DNA of 64,000 bases from Symsagittifera roscoffensis (taxonomy: Eukaryota; Xenacoelomorpha; Acoela; Convolutidae). Positions 33,448 to 43,355 of the stretch are shown piece after piece (the stretch's first letter is position 1; each line of letters starts with the position of its first letter). A program made the position numbers and the translations under genes. The stretch lies in assembly GCF_963678635.1 (NCBI RefSeq), contig NC_087062.1, positions 76,192,349 through 76,256,348 of the forward strand. The letters are read 5' to 3'. The notes below the pieces were generated by a model that ran no database searches, was not told where the DNA came from, and worked only from the letters and a program-made list of their open reading frames with translations.

Positions 33448-33512
33448 ACTTGGCCTATGGCTAAGGCCGTAGCCTTTGCACCTTAAGGTTTGGAGTTCGA
33501 GTCTCGGCAGGA
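33448..33512 (+). repeat. tRNA-like sequence, possible SINE head
   Basis: TGGCCTATGGCTAAGG resembles an A box, and GGAGTTCGAGTCTC, 40 bp on, resembles a B box. It is followed by GGATCTTG and a T-run. Acceptor-stem ends do not pair, so it is not a tRNA gene. The 3' part resembles 36680-36715 (B box, then GGAYCTTGT and Ts), suggesting one SINE-like family. Confidence 0.5.
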
Positions 33513-33559
33513 TCTTGTTTTTTTTTCAGCATGTGTGCGATTGATTTTTTTTTGGTAAA

Positions 33560-33950
33560 AGTTATTTGCCTGATCTTGTTTGTCTGCTCAATTTTTGTCG
33601 TCTAAGTTGCCTCATCACGGATTTTGCTTGTGCTCTAAGCAACTTTTCTTGCATTTGCAAGTGATTGTTCATTCTAGTTTCACGGGGGGACTTGCAGGAT
33701 TTTAAAACATATCCAACAAATCATTTTTTTCGGTTCAATTGTTGTATGCTCAAATTTTGTTGGCTTAGTTGTCACATCATTGATTTTTTTTGTACAGTAA
33801 GCAAATTTCATTGTAGTTGCAAGTTTTGTTTTGTTGAATATGATTTCAGTTGGGACTTAAAACTTTTTAAAAAAATTTCATTTACCATTTTTTTCCGGCT
33901 CAACTTGTGTCTGCTCAAAGATTTGTCAGGCTTTGTTTTCTCTTCGTAAA
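33560..33950. repeat. Tandem repeat, about 168-bp unit, 2.3 copies
   Basis: Successive units begin near 33569, 33736 and 33903. Each has a TGTvTGCTCAAwktTTTGTyrGsyTwrGTTG-like start; the first two also share a CACATCAyrGATTTT block, TAAGCAA, and a TTTCA-ggGACTT block before a CGGyTCAA end. A diverged partial copy lies at about 23430-23540. Confidence 0.7.
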
Positions 33951-34559
33951 ATTTGTTCCGTTGCTAAATAAAATTCAAATGCCTAGCATATTCGACTAGA
34001 GTGAACTTCTATCGAGACATACAAAAATTTGAATTTAGACATTTATTAATTTCAACTTGTTTCATTTTTTGCTACTTATATTTTTATGCTTGTCTTGCAT
34101 CGCAAGTGGTGCGAAGCTCTGTGTACCGGTGCTTCTGTACAGATCGTATGTTTATATCATAAATAAAATAAAATCAGATGTATTAACTTCGACAGACTGG
34201 GAATTTAGTATTCTCTTCTGAGACTTTAGATCTCTTTTCTTTAAAATTTTTTGGAGGCTTCGAAATTGAGATGACAGAGATTTGAGATGCTTCAAGAGAA
34301 ATTGCCGTTTGTCCCAAAGTTTTTCAATCGGCTTCAGCTGCTGTGATTCCTCTAGTATTTAAAAAAAAGACTGCCAGAAAGGTTTGTATCGCTAGTGGTA
34401 CGAGTCTACGCTAACTCTCCCCTCTCAGGCCTGTTTTACTACTTTGCATATGACTTAGGAACGCTGTAATAAATATAAATTTTCTAAAGTTGTGGAAAAA
34501 TTATGAACCAATTTTGAAACAGATGTTGATACACGCATAACTTAGTTCAAATAATTAGT
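33951..34559. other. Gap downstream of the transporter gene
   Basis: AT-rich, no gene; contains two copies of the core motif (34093, 34383). Sequence adjacent to 34560 is probably 3' UTR of the minus-strand transporter. Confidence 0.5.
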
Positions 34560-35749
34560 TCAAGTTGATCGAATTTGCTGGTAGCTGATGCTTACTAAGT
34601 TACTGGCGTCATTCGTCAGCTCTGCCCGCTTCTGAGCTCCTATCTCCCAGCCATACCTGGTGTTTTTAGTGTTCTTCAAGAAAGCGAAAACAGATGTGCC
34701 CAAAATAGCGCATCCAGTCACAATAGAAATGGCCCATTTGGCGAATTCTGTGTCGTCTCTTCCATCGGCTCGAAAAAAGCCAATACTGAAGATAGTGGGA
34801 ATAACGAAGACGCTGCTGAAAAAGATGGCGTACGTGAAATCTTCAGGCACTGGATACATGAAGTCGCAAATAAATTCGGCAAAGAGGGGCGTGAACACAA
34901 TTACACACGTAGATGCGCCCAAGCCCAAACAGAGAAAGAATATCAAAAGTGCTAATCTATCGAGTACTTCTAAGAGTAGATAACTATAGAGAAGAAGAAG
35001 AGTGAACAGAAATGTGTAAATCACTAGGATGGATAAAATGAAAAAGAATAGTCGCTCACATCGATCGCTCAATCGAAATAGAAGGTATGCGACACCCACA
35101 GAAACAATCATCGCTGCTGAAACAGCGAGAGCAAATAGAAGTAAATCGGTTGTGTTTATTTTTTCATTTTGGTCGGGCTCTTCAAACAAATCTAGCTGGT
35201 CAACGACCCATGAAATCTGGTAAAAGAAAAAGATGTAGCTTCCAATTATAATTCCAGAACAGACGAGACATACCCAAATTCTGCGCTTGCTTCTCAGATT
35301 ATTCACACTTGCTTTCAGCGAGAACCTCTGAGAAAGAGTTATGAAGCTCGGAATGTAGGCGCTTTGTTTATTCGGATAAAGGGCCAGAATCAAGTAGAAA
35401 ACAAAAGCGGCGACGAGAGCTTGAGTCATCTGAAAGTAGCGAAACTTGCGCATTAAGTTCTCGGTACCTTGGAAGCAGTAAATGAGAATACAGTCTATCA
35501 CGAAGCTGTACGTGATCCCAAGGTAGAGAGAGAGAAATGCGAAGCCAGTTGCCGAGCGTCGCTCTGTTTTGGGGAACCACTGGAGGGAAATTTGAGGCGG
35601 GGCCACTAAGGACATACATGCTGCTATTGAAAGGGGAACCTGGGTGACATACAACGTGATTCTGTTGTGGTAGTCGAATTCACAAGCCACCACAATACAC
35701 CTCGCAGAAGGTTTTCGACATCCCATCAATTGAAACAATGTGAAAATCG
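34560..35749 (-). CDS. MFS transporter (FLVCR/SLC49-like), exon 3
   Basis: The minus-strand frame, entered through an acceptor ending at 35750 (GTGATTAG), encodes about 396 residues to the stop at 34562-34560. Hydrophobic segments number about nine, among them LYVTQVPLSIAACMSLVAPP, ATGFAFLSLYLGITYSFVID, VCLVCSGIIIGSYIFFFY, LLLFALAVSAAMIVSVGVAYLLF, LFFFILSILVIYTFLFTLLLLYSYLL and WAISIVTGCAILGTSVFAFL. The ISLQWFPKTERRSATGFA stretch fits the WFPxxERxxAT loop of FLVCR/SLC49 MFS carriers. Likely a plasma-membrane or lysosomal small-molecule carrier; substrate unknown. The first in-frame ATG of this exon is internal, so it is not the gene start. Confidence 0.82.
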
Positions 35750-36251
35750 CTAATCACTAGATGTAAATCACTAACAACGTTTTGAAACACTTGTAATGAA
35801 TTAGTATTTACACTCTTCTCTTCATTTTTTTTCGCTCTTCAAAAAAATACAATACTTTTTTTTGCTCACCAAGTACTTGCATATAAAAAGCGTGCGGTTG
35901 ATAAATTGAAGTTTTGAGCGTATGAGTAGGCGCAAACCTGATTTGAACGCTAGGCGTAAACATTACAAACAATGGTTTGTTCCCATATGGCTATAACATA
36001 CAGAAAAGGGTCAAAATTGCTTTTTTCGTTGAGAGAAAATTTAACTAAAGCTTCACCAACACCGCCAAAAATTTGACACTAGGAAAAATTAAACTTTGAA
36101 AAAAGTAATAGCTAGATCTAAATTGTTTGTTTTTGAGACCAAAAAAACCTAAGGAAAGCTAAATTCGACTTCAGCAATTTTTCGGTTTTCACACCAAAAC
36201 AAAATAATTCTGATTTTCTCTAGTTTTTCTATACACGCGCTAAGCCACTAC
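35750..36251 (-). other. Intron 2 of the MFS transporter gene
   Basis: About 0.5 kb, AT-rich, no other feature. The donor is uncertain: GTAGTG at 36251 or GTGTAT at 36236 both keep phase with exon 3, and neither is a strong consensus. The better-looking CAG|GTTTTC at 36279 is out of phase with the only available acceptor. Confidence 0.5.
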
Positions 36252-36453
36252 AAGCAATATTAGTGTGGATGTTGAAAACCTGCCTTGCAGTGAGTGAAAT
36301 GGCAGTGAGGAATGAAGACATGACCAAGTATCTTTTCAGGTCTGCCTTGCCTATTAGGAGACTGAAGGGATACGCGGTCACGAGGCATGTCAAGAAGAAG
36401 GTCAAACTCAATACGCGTGTTTTAACGTTGGCAATGTTCTTTTGAATGATCTC
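36252..36453 (-). CDS. MFS transporter, exon 2
   Basis: Acceptor TTTATTTCAG, then GAGATCATTC from 36453. Encodes EIIQKNIANVKTRVLSLTFF, then transmembrane segments LSLTFFLTCLVTAYPFSLLIG and YLVMSSFLTAISLTARQ, with GKADLKRY as the MFS-like inter-helix loop. The start is in phase 0 with exon 1. The 3' end may extend to 36237. Confidence 0.75.
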
Positions 36454-36631
36454 CTGAAATAAAGGCAACAAATGAACGAAAAAAAAGCACGCTAAACTTC
36501 ATCGCAGTTTTTAGATTGAATGAACAAAAGTTAGTGATTTTCACTGCGTTCTTCTTAACGCGTTTTATATCTTAGCCAATTCAATATGTGTATGTCAGAT
36601 GACCCAATGCTAGTATGGACTGGAAATTGAG

Positions 36632-36706
36632 GCCCTTTTGTTTACTGGTAACGCTTATGCCGTGGGATCCTTAAGTCTGGGGTTCGAATCCCTGTTGGAC
36701 CTTGTA
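36632..36706 (+). repeat. tRNA-like sequence, possible SINE head
   Basis: TTTACTGGTAACGC resembles a D-arm/A box and GGGGTTCGAATCCCTG is a near-perfect T-arm/B box. It is followed by TTGGACCTTGTATTTTT, similar to the tail of 33448-33512. The 5' half does not form acceptor or anticodon stems. Lies in intron 1 of the transporter gene, on the opposite strand. Confidence 0.55.
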
Positions 36707-37627
36707 TTTTTCGATACGTATTAATTCGATTTTTTATTGGGAAATTTTGGAAAGCCAATATAGAAGATGGCGATTCTCGATTTGTGTTCACAAATTTTCA
36801 GAAAACTTGATTAATGTCAGCTCAGTCTAATTTAAGGAAGGATGGGTCTTAAAGACTCCGAGTTTTGAAAATTACTACCTGTAAGTTTTCTATGTAACAA
36901 AATCGAGATAAACGTTAAAAAAATTTTCCGATGTTTTTTTATTTTCGTCTCATTTTTTACTCGCCAGTTTGGAATTATATGTTTAAGTTGTATCACACGT
37001 GTTGCGAAGTTACGCTTAGCTTATGCGATTTTAACTTAAATTAATTGTGGTTGTGTTAGTTCAAAATCACATTATATTAAGCCGATCAAAAATTGTTAAA
37101 AAGAAAGTTACATCAAGGACTTAGTTTGAGTTTTAGATATATTTGAGAGAAGCTCTGGAAAACTAAGATTTTGTTGAGTTGAAAAGTGAGAAATTTTGCA
37201 TGCTGGCGGTTTTACCAAAGTTAATCCATTTTATACGCAAAATCTAATGTATTTTTTTTTCGATCTACTTATCAGGTAAGTTTTTTCGAAATTTGGGAAA
37301 TTGAGCAGATGGTTATTGTCATTCGAAACGATCGTTTTCTATTCCTGTTTGCATGTTACAAATATTAAAAAACATATTTTGCAACGATCTCGAGTAATTG
37401 GTCTCATTTGAAAATTCGAAAATGAGATAAGTTTGAGCGTTGATTGACTTTCATCCAATTTCATCAATAGACTCTTTCAGCAAATGATAAAAAAGCAATT
37501 GGAAAAATGTTTATTCTCTTTCGCATCAATAGAATTCGCTGAAGGTTTCAGTTTGCCCAGCAACAGTAAGCCAAAACTTGGTAACTTATGAGGGTTAAGC
37601 ATAAAGGTCGTTGCAATTTAGATCAAT

Positions 37628-37870
37628 GATAGCCGGTTACTGTGCAAGTAGCACAGAAAGTTCCGACGACATTCTTAAAAAAATACAAAAAGAAAGTTTT
37701 TCAAATTGGTGTCGTTTTTTCCTGCATGTAGTGATGAAAAGATCTGAACGAAAAAATAAAACTTAGGCTTACTTGACATTCATAGTAAAATAGTTCAATT
37801 GGAAAACCGTTTTTGAAGAAAAATGACTAGAAAAACGAAGAAAAGTTTTTTAAAAATTATAAGCAGATAC
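37628..37870. repeat. Dispersed repeat, copy 2 of 3 (partial)
   Basis: GATAGCCGGTTACTGTGCAA, GTTCCGA, TTCAAATTggTGTCG and TGACTAGAAAAACG blocks match 41328-41560 in order. The 3' half present in the other two copies is missing. Confidence 0.75.
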
Positions 37871-39127
37871 AGTGCTATCGGAAATTTAATTTTTCCTACC
37901 ATATTTTGCAATGAGACATTTTGGTTCAACAATGTTTATGTTGTTCAATAACCAAAGGATTACTAGCAAAATCCTAATTTTGGCTAATTTGTATCAGTGC
38001 TCAAAATATTTGTACATCAGCAAACGGCAGTAAAAAGTAGCATACTAAAGGCTGTCGTTTCGCTGCTGAAATCTATGTAAAATAGAAGTAAAAAGCTTTA
38101 AACAAAACGTTGCGCCAAGCAACTTGCTGGAAGTTGCAAATTAGAGCATTGCTTTACGGGAAAAAAACTAATTGATATTGATTCATCATAAATGATTTCC
38201 GGGTTTTTAAAGCCATTACTCTAATGCCATATCTCTCTCATTTTTCCGATAATATGCGCTTCAAAGATTCTTTCCATGTCAACAACGAAAGGTAGTCTAA
38301 TGTTTCAGTTTCTGATGAATCCATCTTTAACTCAGTGTAGTTTTCAGTTAAGTTAATCAGTTTAGTTTCTTAAGAGTGGCTTTTCTAAATTCAAACTATT
38401 CGCCTGATTCTTCGATTTTGGCAAAAATATTAATCAAATATTTTGGAAATCGGTTTTTTAATTATTTAACTAAAAACAGCTTTTTTGTTAATCTGTTTCC
38501 CAGTTTGTTTTCCCAGTTTTGACAAAAAGAACATACCGACCAATTTAACATTTATTTAAGCAGTTTGATAAAAACTATTGATATCACTGGTGCAGATACT
38601 TTTGTTGATTCTGCCAGTGGTGCCATCGTGACCCTGCAAAATTTTCCGGATTCCAAAAATCTGTTGATTTGCCGCAAAATTCTTTTTACACGCTGAACAA
38701 CTACTTAGAATCGGAACATTTTTCAGTTTTTCAGACATTTTTTCTTGCGAAATTCGAATATGAGAAGTCACCTCATTTCTCATAGAAATTTTTAGATATT
38801 TTTTTTTCGTTTGAGAGGTAGGGTTTTTACAAAAACTTCATAACTTCGTTCTATTCGAAGCATGGCGTTTTTAATGGCCTTCCTGAGAGCTTTTTTGTTA
38901 TTAGCAAAACTCGTCAACAAAGTATTTTCAATCAGTTTCATGCTAAATTAGTTCGATCAGAATTAGTTCGCAGAATAAGTCTGCGAAGGATCGTCACTTC
39001 TAATTTTGATAAAATATGTAAAATTCAGAAATAGTATCTCAAGGTGGTCTGAAGTTCAATTGTGCATAAAAACTTGGTTCACATTTGTGTTCCTGCTTTT
39101 AATTATTTATATGTTTGTTTGACTTAC

Positions 39128-39397
39128 ATCTGGACTGTGTGCCAAAGACATGGGGTTGAGGCAGTTGCTCGTGTAGGTCTGGAACGAGGCACAAATCATG
39201 TACAAAGCGAGAGCGAGGAACCTTTTCCTGGTGCTGCGGATATTCAGCGACTGTTCTAGCTCATCCTCCGCCACTGTCGCCCGCCGCTCCGAATTAGAAC
39301 GAGTCGGGATCGGGTCCTGTTCGTGATGTCCAGGAGGGACGAAGTATTCATCTTCATTGATTGAATTGGTAGACACGTTATAAGAAAAATTGGCCAT
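39128..39397 (-). CDS. MFS transporter, exon 1 (start codon)
   Basis: ATG at 39397-39395, 90 codons to a perfect GTAAGT donor at 39127, phase 0. The N-terminal 50 residues are hydrophilic, cytosolic and acidic (NSINEDEYFVPPGHHEQD...), then a basic STRKRF precedes the first membrane helix FLALALYMICASFQTYTSNC. Length and topology (cytosolic N-terminus, helix 1) suit an MFS protein of about 550 residues when joined to exons 2 and 3. Confidence 0.82.
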
Positions 39398-39940
39398 ACC
39401 AATTATATCCGCAAAAGAAACTCAAAAGTTATAAAGAAATTCCTCCATTTACTAGAAAGGTTATTTATATAACATTTGACGATCTTCTAATATTTTCTAT
39501 CAAACTCATGCGGTCACTTAATGATGGCATCTTTAAGATTGACCATAAGTATTGAACCAGTTTGAACAACAAAAGCTGCCTTGATTATAGAGTAATGTTT
39601 TGATTCAACATGACATATTTGGTTCAATATATTTGATCTGAGCGTTTGGCTACAAAAACAATTTTGGCATACTTCAAATAATCTTTGGCCTACTGGTTAA
39701 TTGCGAGTCTAGCCATAGTCATATTCAAACGCGTTACGGCAACTAAATAAGCTTTAAAAATGGTGCTTCTAATTTTCTGTCAAAGCCTTCAAAAAATTTT
39801 CGGCCCGTTTTTTCAAAAATTAGGCTGCGGCTTAAAACATTTTTTGCAAATAAGGCTTTTTATAGTGCTTGGAAAAGCTCGAAAAATCAGTTTTGGAAAA
39901 GCTTCTAAAAAGGTCGACAACTTTTTATTTTGAAAGTCCG
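39398..39940. other. Region upstream of the transporter gene
   Basis: Contains the presumed promoter and 5' UTR of the minus-strand transporter. No TATA or other element can be called with confidence. A weak tRNA-like GGCCTACTGGTTAAT at 39690 is noted but not called. Confidence 0.4.
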
Positions 39941-40147
39941 TCCCCCCTCCTCGAAGAAACCCAAGATCCACTAAATATATATTCACACTAGGCGCCGATT
40001 TTCACCAAATTTGAGCAAATATTGTTTTTTTTTGTTTTGAGAGAGCTTGGAACATCAATTTAGTCGACTTCAAAAAAGACATCAAAATTTTCAGATTTTT
40101 AGAAAATCCCCCTTACTTCTTCGAGATCATTAGATCTGCCCTGGAAA
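39941..40147. mobile_element. MITE-like remnant related to 43028-43355
   Basis: Right end (reverse strand) reads CCAGGGCAGATCTAATGAT then CTCGAAGAAG, matching CCAGGGGCGGATCTAG...TTTCGAGGAGG of the 43 kb element. A second TTCGAGGAGGGG-like block lies inside at 39945-39965. The other end is unclear. Confidence 0.4.
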
Positions 40148-40229
40148 AAAGCTGCACTAAACAGCACGTTACTACGCTCAATTTTATGGCTGAACGGAAC
40201 ACGATGTCAGCGCATCTCCGCTTTTCAAT

Positions 40230-40730
40230 GATTTGCGCGCAATCTTGACTGTCTAACAAGAAGTTTCATCTGAATTTGAAATTAACGTAATAGAAATTTT
40301 TCCACAATGAATCTTCACAGATCTGACTGAAAATTAATCTGACTCGAGCCGCAAGCCACTATCTATGTATCATCTGCAAGAAGTAAGGCATATGAGGAAA
40401 GAAGAGGACCTAACGCAGAGCCTTGTTGAACATCAGATGAACGGGTAACCAGTCAGATTTGTTAAGTTAATTCTCATGCGTTGATGCCTGCTGGTAAGAT
40501 AAGCGGCTAAACTATTTAAGACTTACACCAGGGATTCCGTAGAACTCTAGTTTGACCAGCAAATTTTGATGATCAGGCGTGTCATAGGCGTTTTGAAGTC
40601 TATTAAAAACTCAAGCGTAATAACTTGTCAGTACTGAATTTTATTTTTTCCGCTAGTTCCGCTAACGCGTAAATAGTTGCATACTTTCTCGGAACCCAAA
40701 CTGCTTGCCAAAAAGCAGAACATAATTTTC
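40230..40730 (-). pseudogene. CR1/Jockey-like LINE reverse transcriptase fragment
   Basis: Minus-strand translation gives QFGFREKYATIYALAELAEKI (about 40710-40650), then shifted pieces, then DVQQGSALGPLL (about 40435-40400) and LLLADDT (about 40370-40350). These are the QxGFRxxxST, GVPQGSVLGPLLF and xADD motifs of CR1/Jockey-group non-LTR RTs. Motif A is lost by frameshift and part of the sequence before ADD is deleted. No endonuclease part is present. Confidence 0.75.
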
Positions 40731-41327
40731 CAAAGATTCTCAAGTTCGCATATACATACTATTTTCAAAAAAAAATTTTTTTTTGCTGTTAATCAGCAGA
40801 GAATTTGCGCTGTAATTTTAACACCTAATTTACTATCTGTCTTGTAAAGTGTTAACACTTTTGCGTTAAGAAGTTGAGAAAGAAAACTACAGATGTGAAA
40901 AAAAAATTGGCCAAATATGTCGGATATGTCGCAAAAACAGAGGAAATAAGACCAAGAAGAGATTGCTTAACTCATCAATACCTGCTGATTGTTTTGGCTT
41001 GATTCCATGTAAAACATTCAGCACATCATGAGAACAGTAAAAAGGATAAGTTATTGAAAATGGAAAAAAAACTCTAAAATTTTAAATTAAAATAAAAAAT
41101 ATGTTTGAAAGTTAAATTAATAAAAAATGAAATATGAGCGTAAAAAAATAAACACATTTTAAAAGTAATTTTGTTCTTTATTCGCCGCGAAAAAATTTTT
41201 TTTCCAAGAAAGTATAAGACTATTAGATTGTTGCTTGATAAACACTTAAACCCAAAAAAAGCTCCGAAAAGGGTAAAATTTGTGAAAACTACAATTGAAG
41301 TAGTTAAAACAAGCACATAAATGAACA
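40731..41327. other. AT-rich gap
   Basis: No gene. The minus frame 41074-41349 is low-complexity Phe/Ile/Asn-rich sequence and not supported. Confidence 0.4.
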
Positions 41328-41965
41328 TTGATAGCCGGTTTTTCTGCAAGTGGCACGGAATGTTCCGATCATAGTTTTAAAATCATACAACAAGATTTTT
41401 TTTCAAATTAATGTCGCTGTTTCAAGTTGATGAGATGAAAGTATCTGAACTAAATAACTAAAGATTATGCATATTAAAGATTCATAGTAAAATAATTAAT
41501 TTGAAAAACGTTTTTTGTAGAAAGAAAATTGGCTAGAAAAACGAAAAAAAAATTCAAAAAAAAATTCTTTTTTTTTTGCAGTTTTTTGATTTTTTGAAGT
41601 TTTTGAGATTCCAAAAAACCGTGAAGGACTCAAAAAAAATTCATGTTGCTCGAGTAAAACTAAATTGCTAAGTTTTTAATTAAGCCATTAAAAAGCTATT
41701 GTAAGCCTGCTCGCTGGCGTTATTCTCTCGAACTAAGACGAAAAATCGAGACAAAAACTTCAAATCGGTTTTTCTCAACTCTGGGAAAACTTTTTTGAAA
41801 TCTTTGAACGTCGTTTGAATCACAGCTGTTGAATCTTTAATCTGATTTATCACTTAATTCTCTCCAATAGTTGTTTGTGGTTGCTGATTTTTTGTGGAAA
41901 ACAAAGAAAAGAAAAAAAGTAAAACACCCGAATACAAAGTTCTTCTCCATTTCTCAAATTGCCAG
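41328..41965. repeat. Dispersed repeat, copy 3 of 3 (full length)
   Basis: Begins GATAGCCGG, contains the blocks listed for 24686-25275 and 37628-37870, and ends around TTCTTCTCCATTTCTCAAATTG. About 630 bp, no ORF. Confidence 0.75.
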
Positions 41966-43027
41966 AGCAATAAGTACCAAATCGGAGACAATCACCGCTC
42001 CGTATACTACTGAGTTTATATTGTATGACAATTGATAAAACCAGGTTTTTTTGCTTCTCCTGGAAAAAATAATTTTGCGGTAAAAAACGTTCGCCTTATT
42101 TTAGACTGTGGTTGTACTTGTTGAATTGACAAAACACACTGAATTTCTTGAAGGTTAAGTTATTAACTCATCGATAACTCATTGTTACTCCACAATAGAT
42201 TTTTTGCAGGATGACAAAGTTCTTCTTAGTTAGCAAAATTTAAGGAGCGGTTTAGAAGTGGTAACGTATCCGCCTGTCAATCATACGGTCGGATGTTCGA
42301 GGCCCGACATGATCAGTGCTCGTTGCTTGAGGATCAAGAAGCCTTACTAGTCTCAGAAAGGTAACCAAATGAAATGCATGTTCTGTTAAAGCAGGGGCGC
42401 ACAACAGCGGTGCTTCCGTCGTTTTCTTTGTGGATAAATTGTCTTCATACTTATTGTTCTCATACTAATTGTAGTTAACGAGTACTTGAGTAATTGCACT
42501 TCTTTTCATCTAATTACGGTTAAGGAAAGTCTTCTTCAAGGATCTGCATTTCAACTAATTTTTTCTTTGAAAAAGCGACAATTCTGTTTTTTGATACCGG
42601 CAAATCTGCCATTTTCTTTTGAATAAAAAAAATTGCTGATCTGGAGTAAGACTAATAGGTTTAATTTAAAATCCAACTAAATAGAAGCGAAAAGATCCTT
42701 AATTTGTTTTTGACAGTCTTTAATATTCTTATCAGCATAATGTCCTGAAATCATCTTGTTATTGTAGTTGATCACAAGCTATCCTTTCCTGGGGTGAGAC
42801 TAGGCTTTTTTGAAACTAGGAGTGATACTTTTACGTGACAACAAAACCCTCTCGTAAAAGCAATCCAAAGTTAGGGCGCCCATGTGAGTAAGTTCAAAAT
42901 TTCCATAATGTTTTAGTAATTTGCTGTTTACCTGAAATTTATCAACCCAGAACAAAACAACCAATTATACAATATGGCTCGCTAGTCCATATAGGAAAAC
43001 CTTAAAATCAAACATCCTTGTAACAGC
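41966..43027. other. AT-rich region with one tRNA-like sequence
   Basis: No protein gene. The only structured item is the tRNA-like sequence at 42245-42312. Confidence 0.45.
42245..42312 (+). repeat. tRNA-like sequence (tRNA-Asp-like pseudogene or SINE head)
   Basis: TTTAGAAGTGGTAACGTATC, CCGCCTGTCAA and GGATGTTCGAGGCCCG follow the D-arm, anticodon (GTC) and T-arm order of tRNA-Asp. Stems do not pair fully and there is no acceptor stem, so it is not a working tRNA gene. Confidence 0.5.
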
Positions 43028-43355
43028 CAGGGGCGGATCTAGAATTGTTTCGAGGAGGACAGGCTGATTTAAAAAAAATGAAATTTTTGTGGACAATTTT
43101 TTAGGTTGACCAAATTTTTTTGAACAAACAAGTCAAAATGCCGTTTTGGACACTTCTTGGAAAAACTTGAATAAAAATTGCGGTGTTCCGGCCTGCTCTC
43201 ACCTTCAAAATTATATATATTGACGCCAAAGTCGATTTTGGAAAAAAATTTAGAAAAATGATGTCATAAAAAACCCATAGGGGGGACCCTTTGGTTGGCG
43301 AGAGGGTCGAATTCCTGAGAGAGAGAGGGCGTCCACCCCCTAAGTGCGTCCCTGG
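43028..43355. mobile_element. MITE-like element with CCAGGG termini
   Basis: Left end CCAGGGGCGGATCTAG; right end, read in reverse complement, CCAGGGACGCACTTAG. These are imperfect terminal inverted repeats. No ORF. The internal GAGAGAGAGGG tract and CCCATAGGGGGGACCC are GC-rich against the AT-rich flanks. Target duplication not clear (TGTAACAG and TCACAGCG flanks). Confidence 0.5.

Larger units (their letters stand above)
28409..37022. repeat. Interspersed short core motif, about nine diverged copies
   Basis: A roughly 35-40 bp core, approximately TATCGCAAGTGG then TGCGAAGCTCCGC then TTTACC.GTGT, recurs at 28409-28436, 29185-29225, 29321-29363, 31717-31747, 32508-32549, 32711-32750, 34093-34133, 34383-34416 and 36988-37022. 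All are in the same orientation, often preceded by TTGTA/TTGCA and followed by an A/T-rich tail. It probably marks members of one old repeat family. Confidence 0.6.
36454..39127 (-). other. Intron 1 of the MFS transporter gene (2.7 kb)
   Basis: Bounded by the GTAAGT donor at 39127-39122 and the TTTCAG acceptor at 36454. It contains a tRNA-like sequence (36632-36706), a core-motif copy (36988) and dispersed-repeat copy 2 (37628-37870). A minus frame at 38556-38783 with CSACKKNF is not supported as an exon. Confidence 0.65.

Noticed and set aside
34660-35223. Plus-strand frames over transporter exon 3
   Set aside because: Antisense shadows of the transmembrane coding frame.
38556-38783. Minus frame with CSACKKNF inside the transporter intron
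   Set aside because: Looks briefly like a zinc-finger start, but there is no second Cys/His pair and no splice signals in phase.
39685-39720. GGCCTACTGGTTAAT, tRNA D-arm-like
   Set aside because: No B box follows within tRNA distance.
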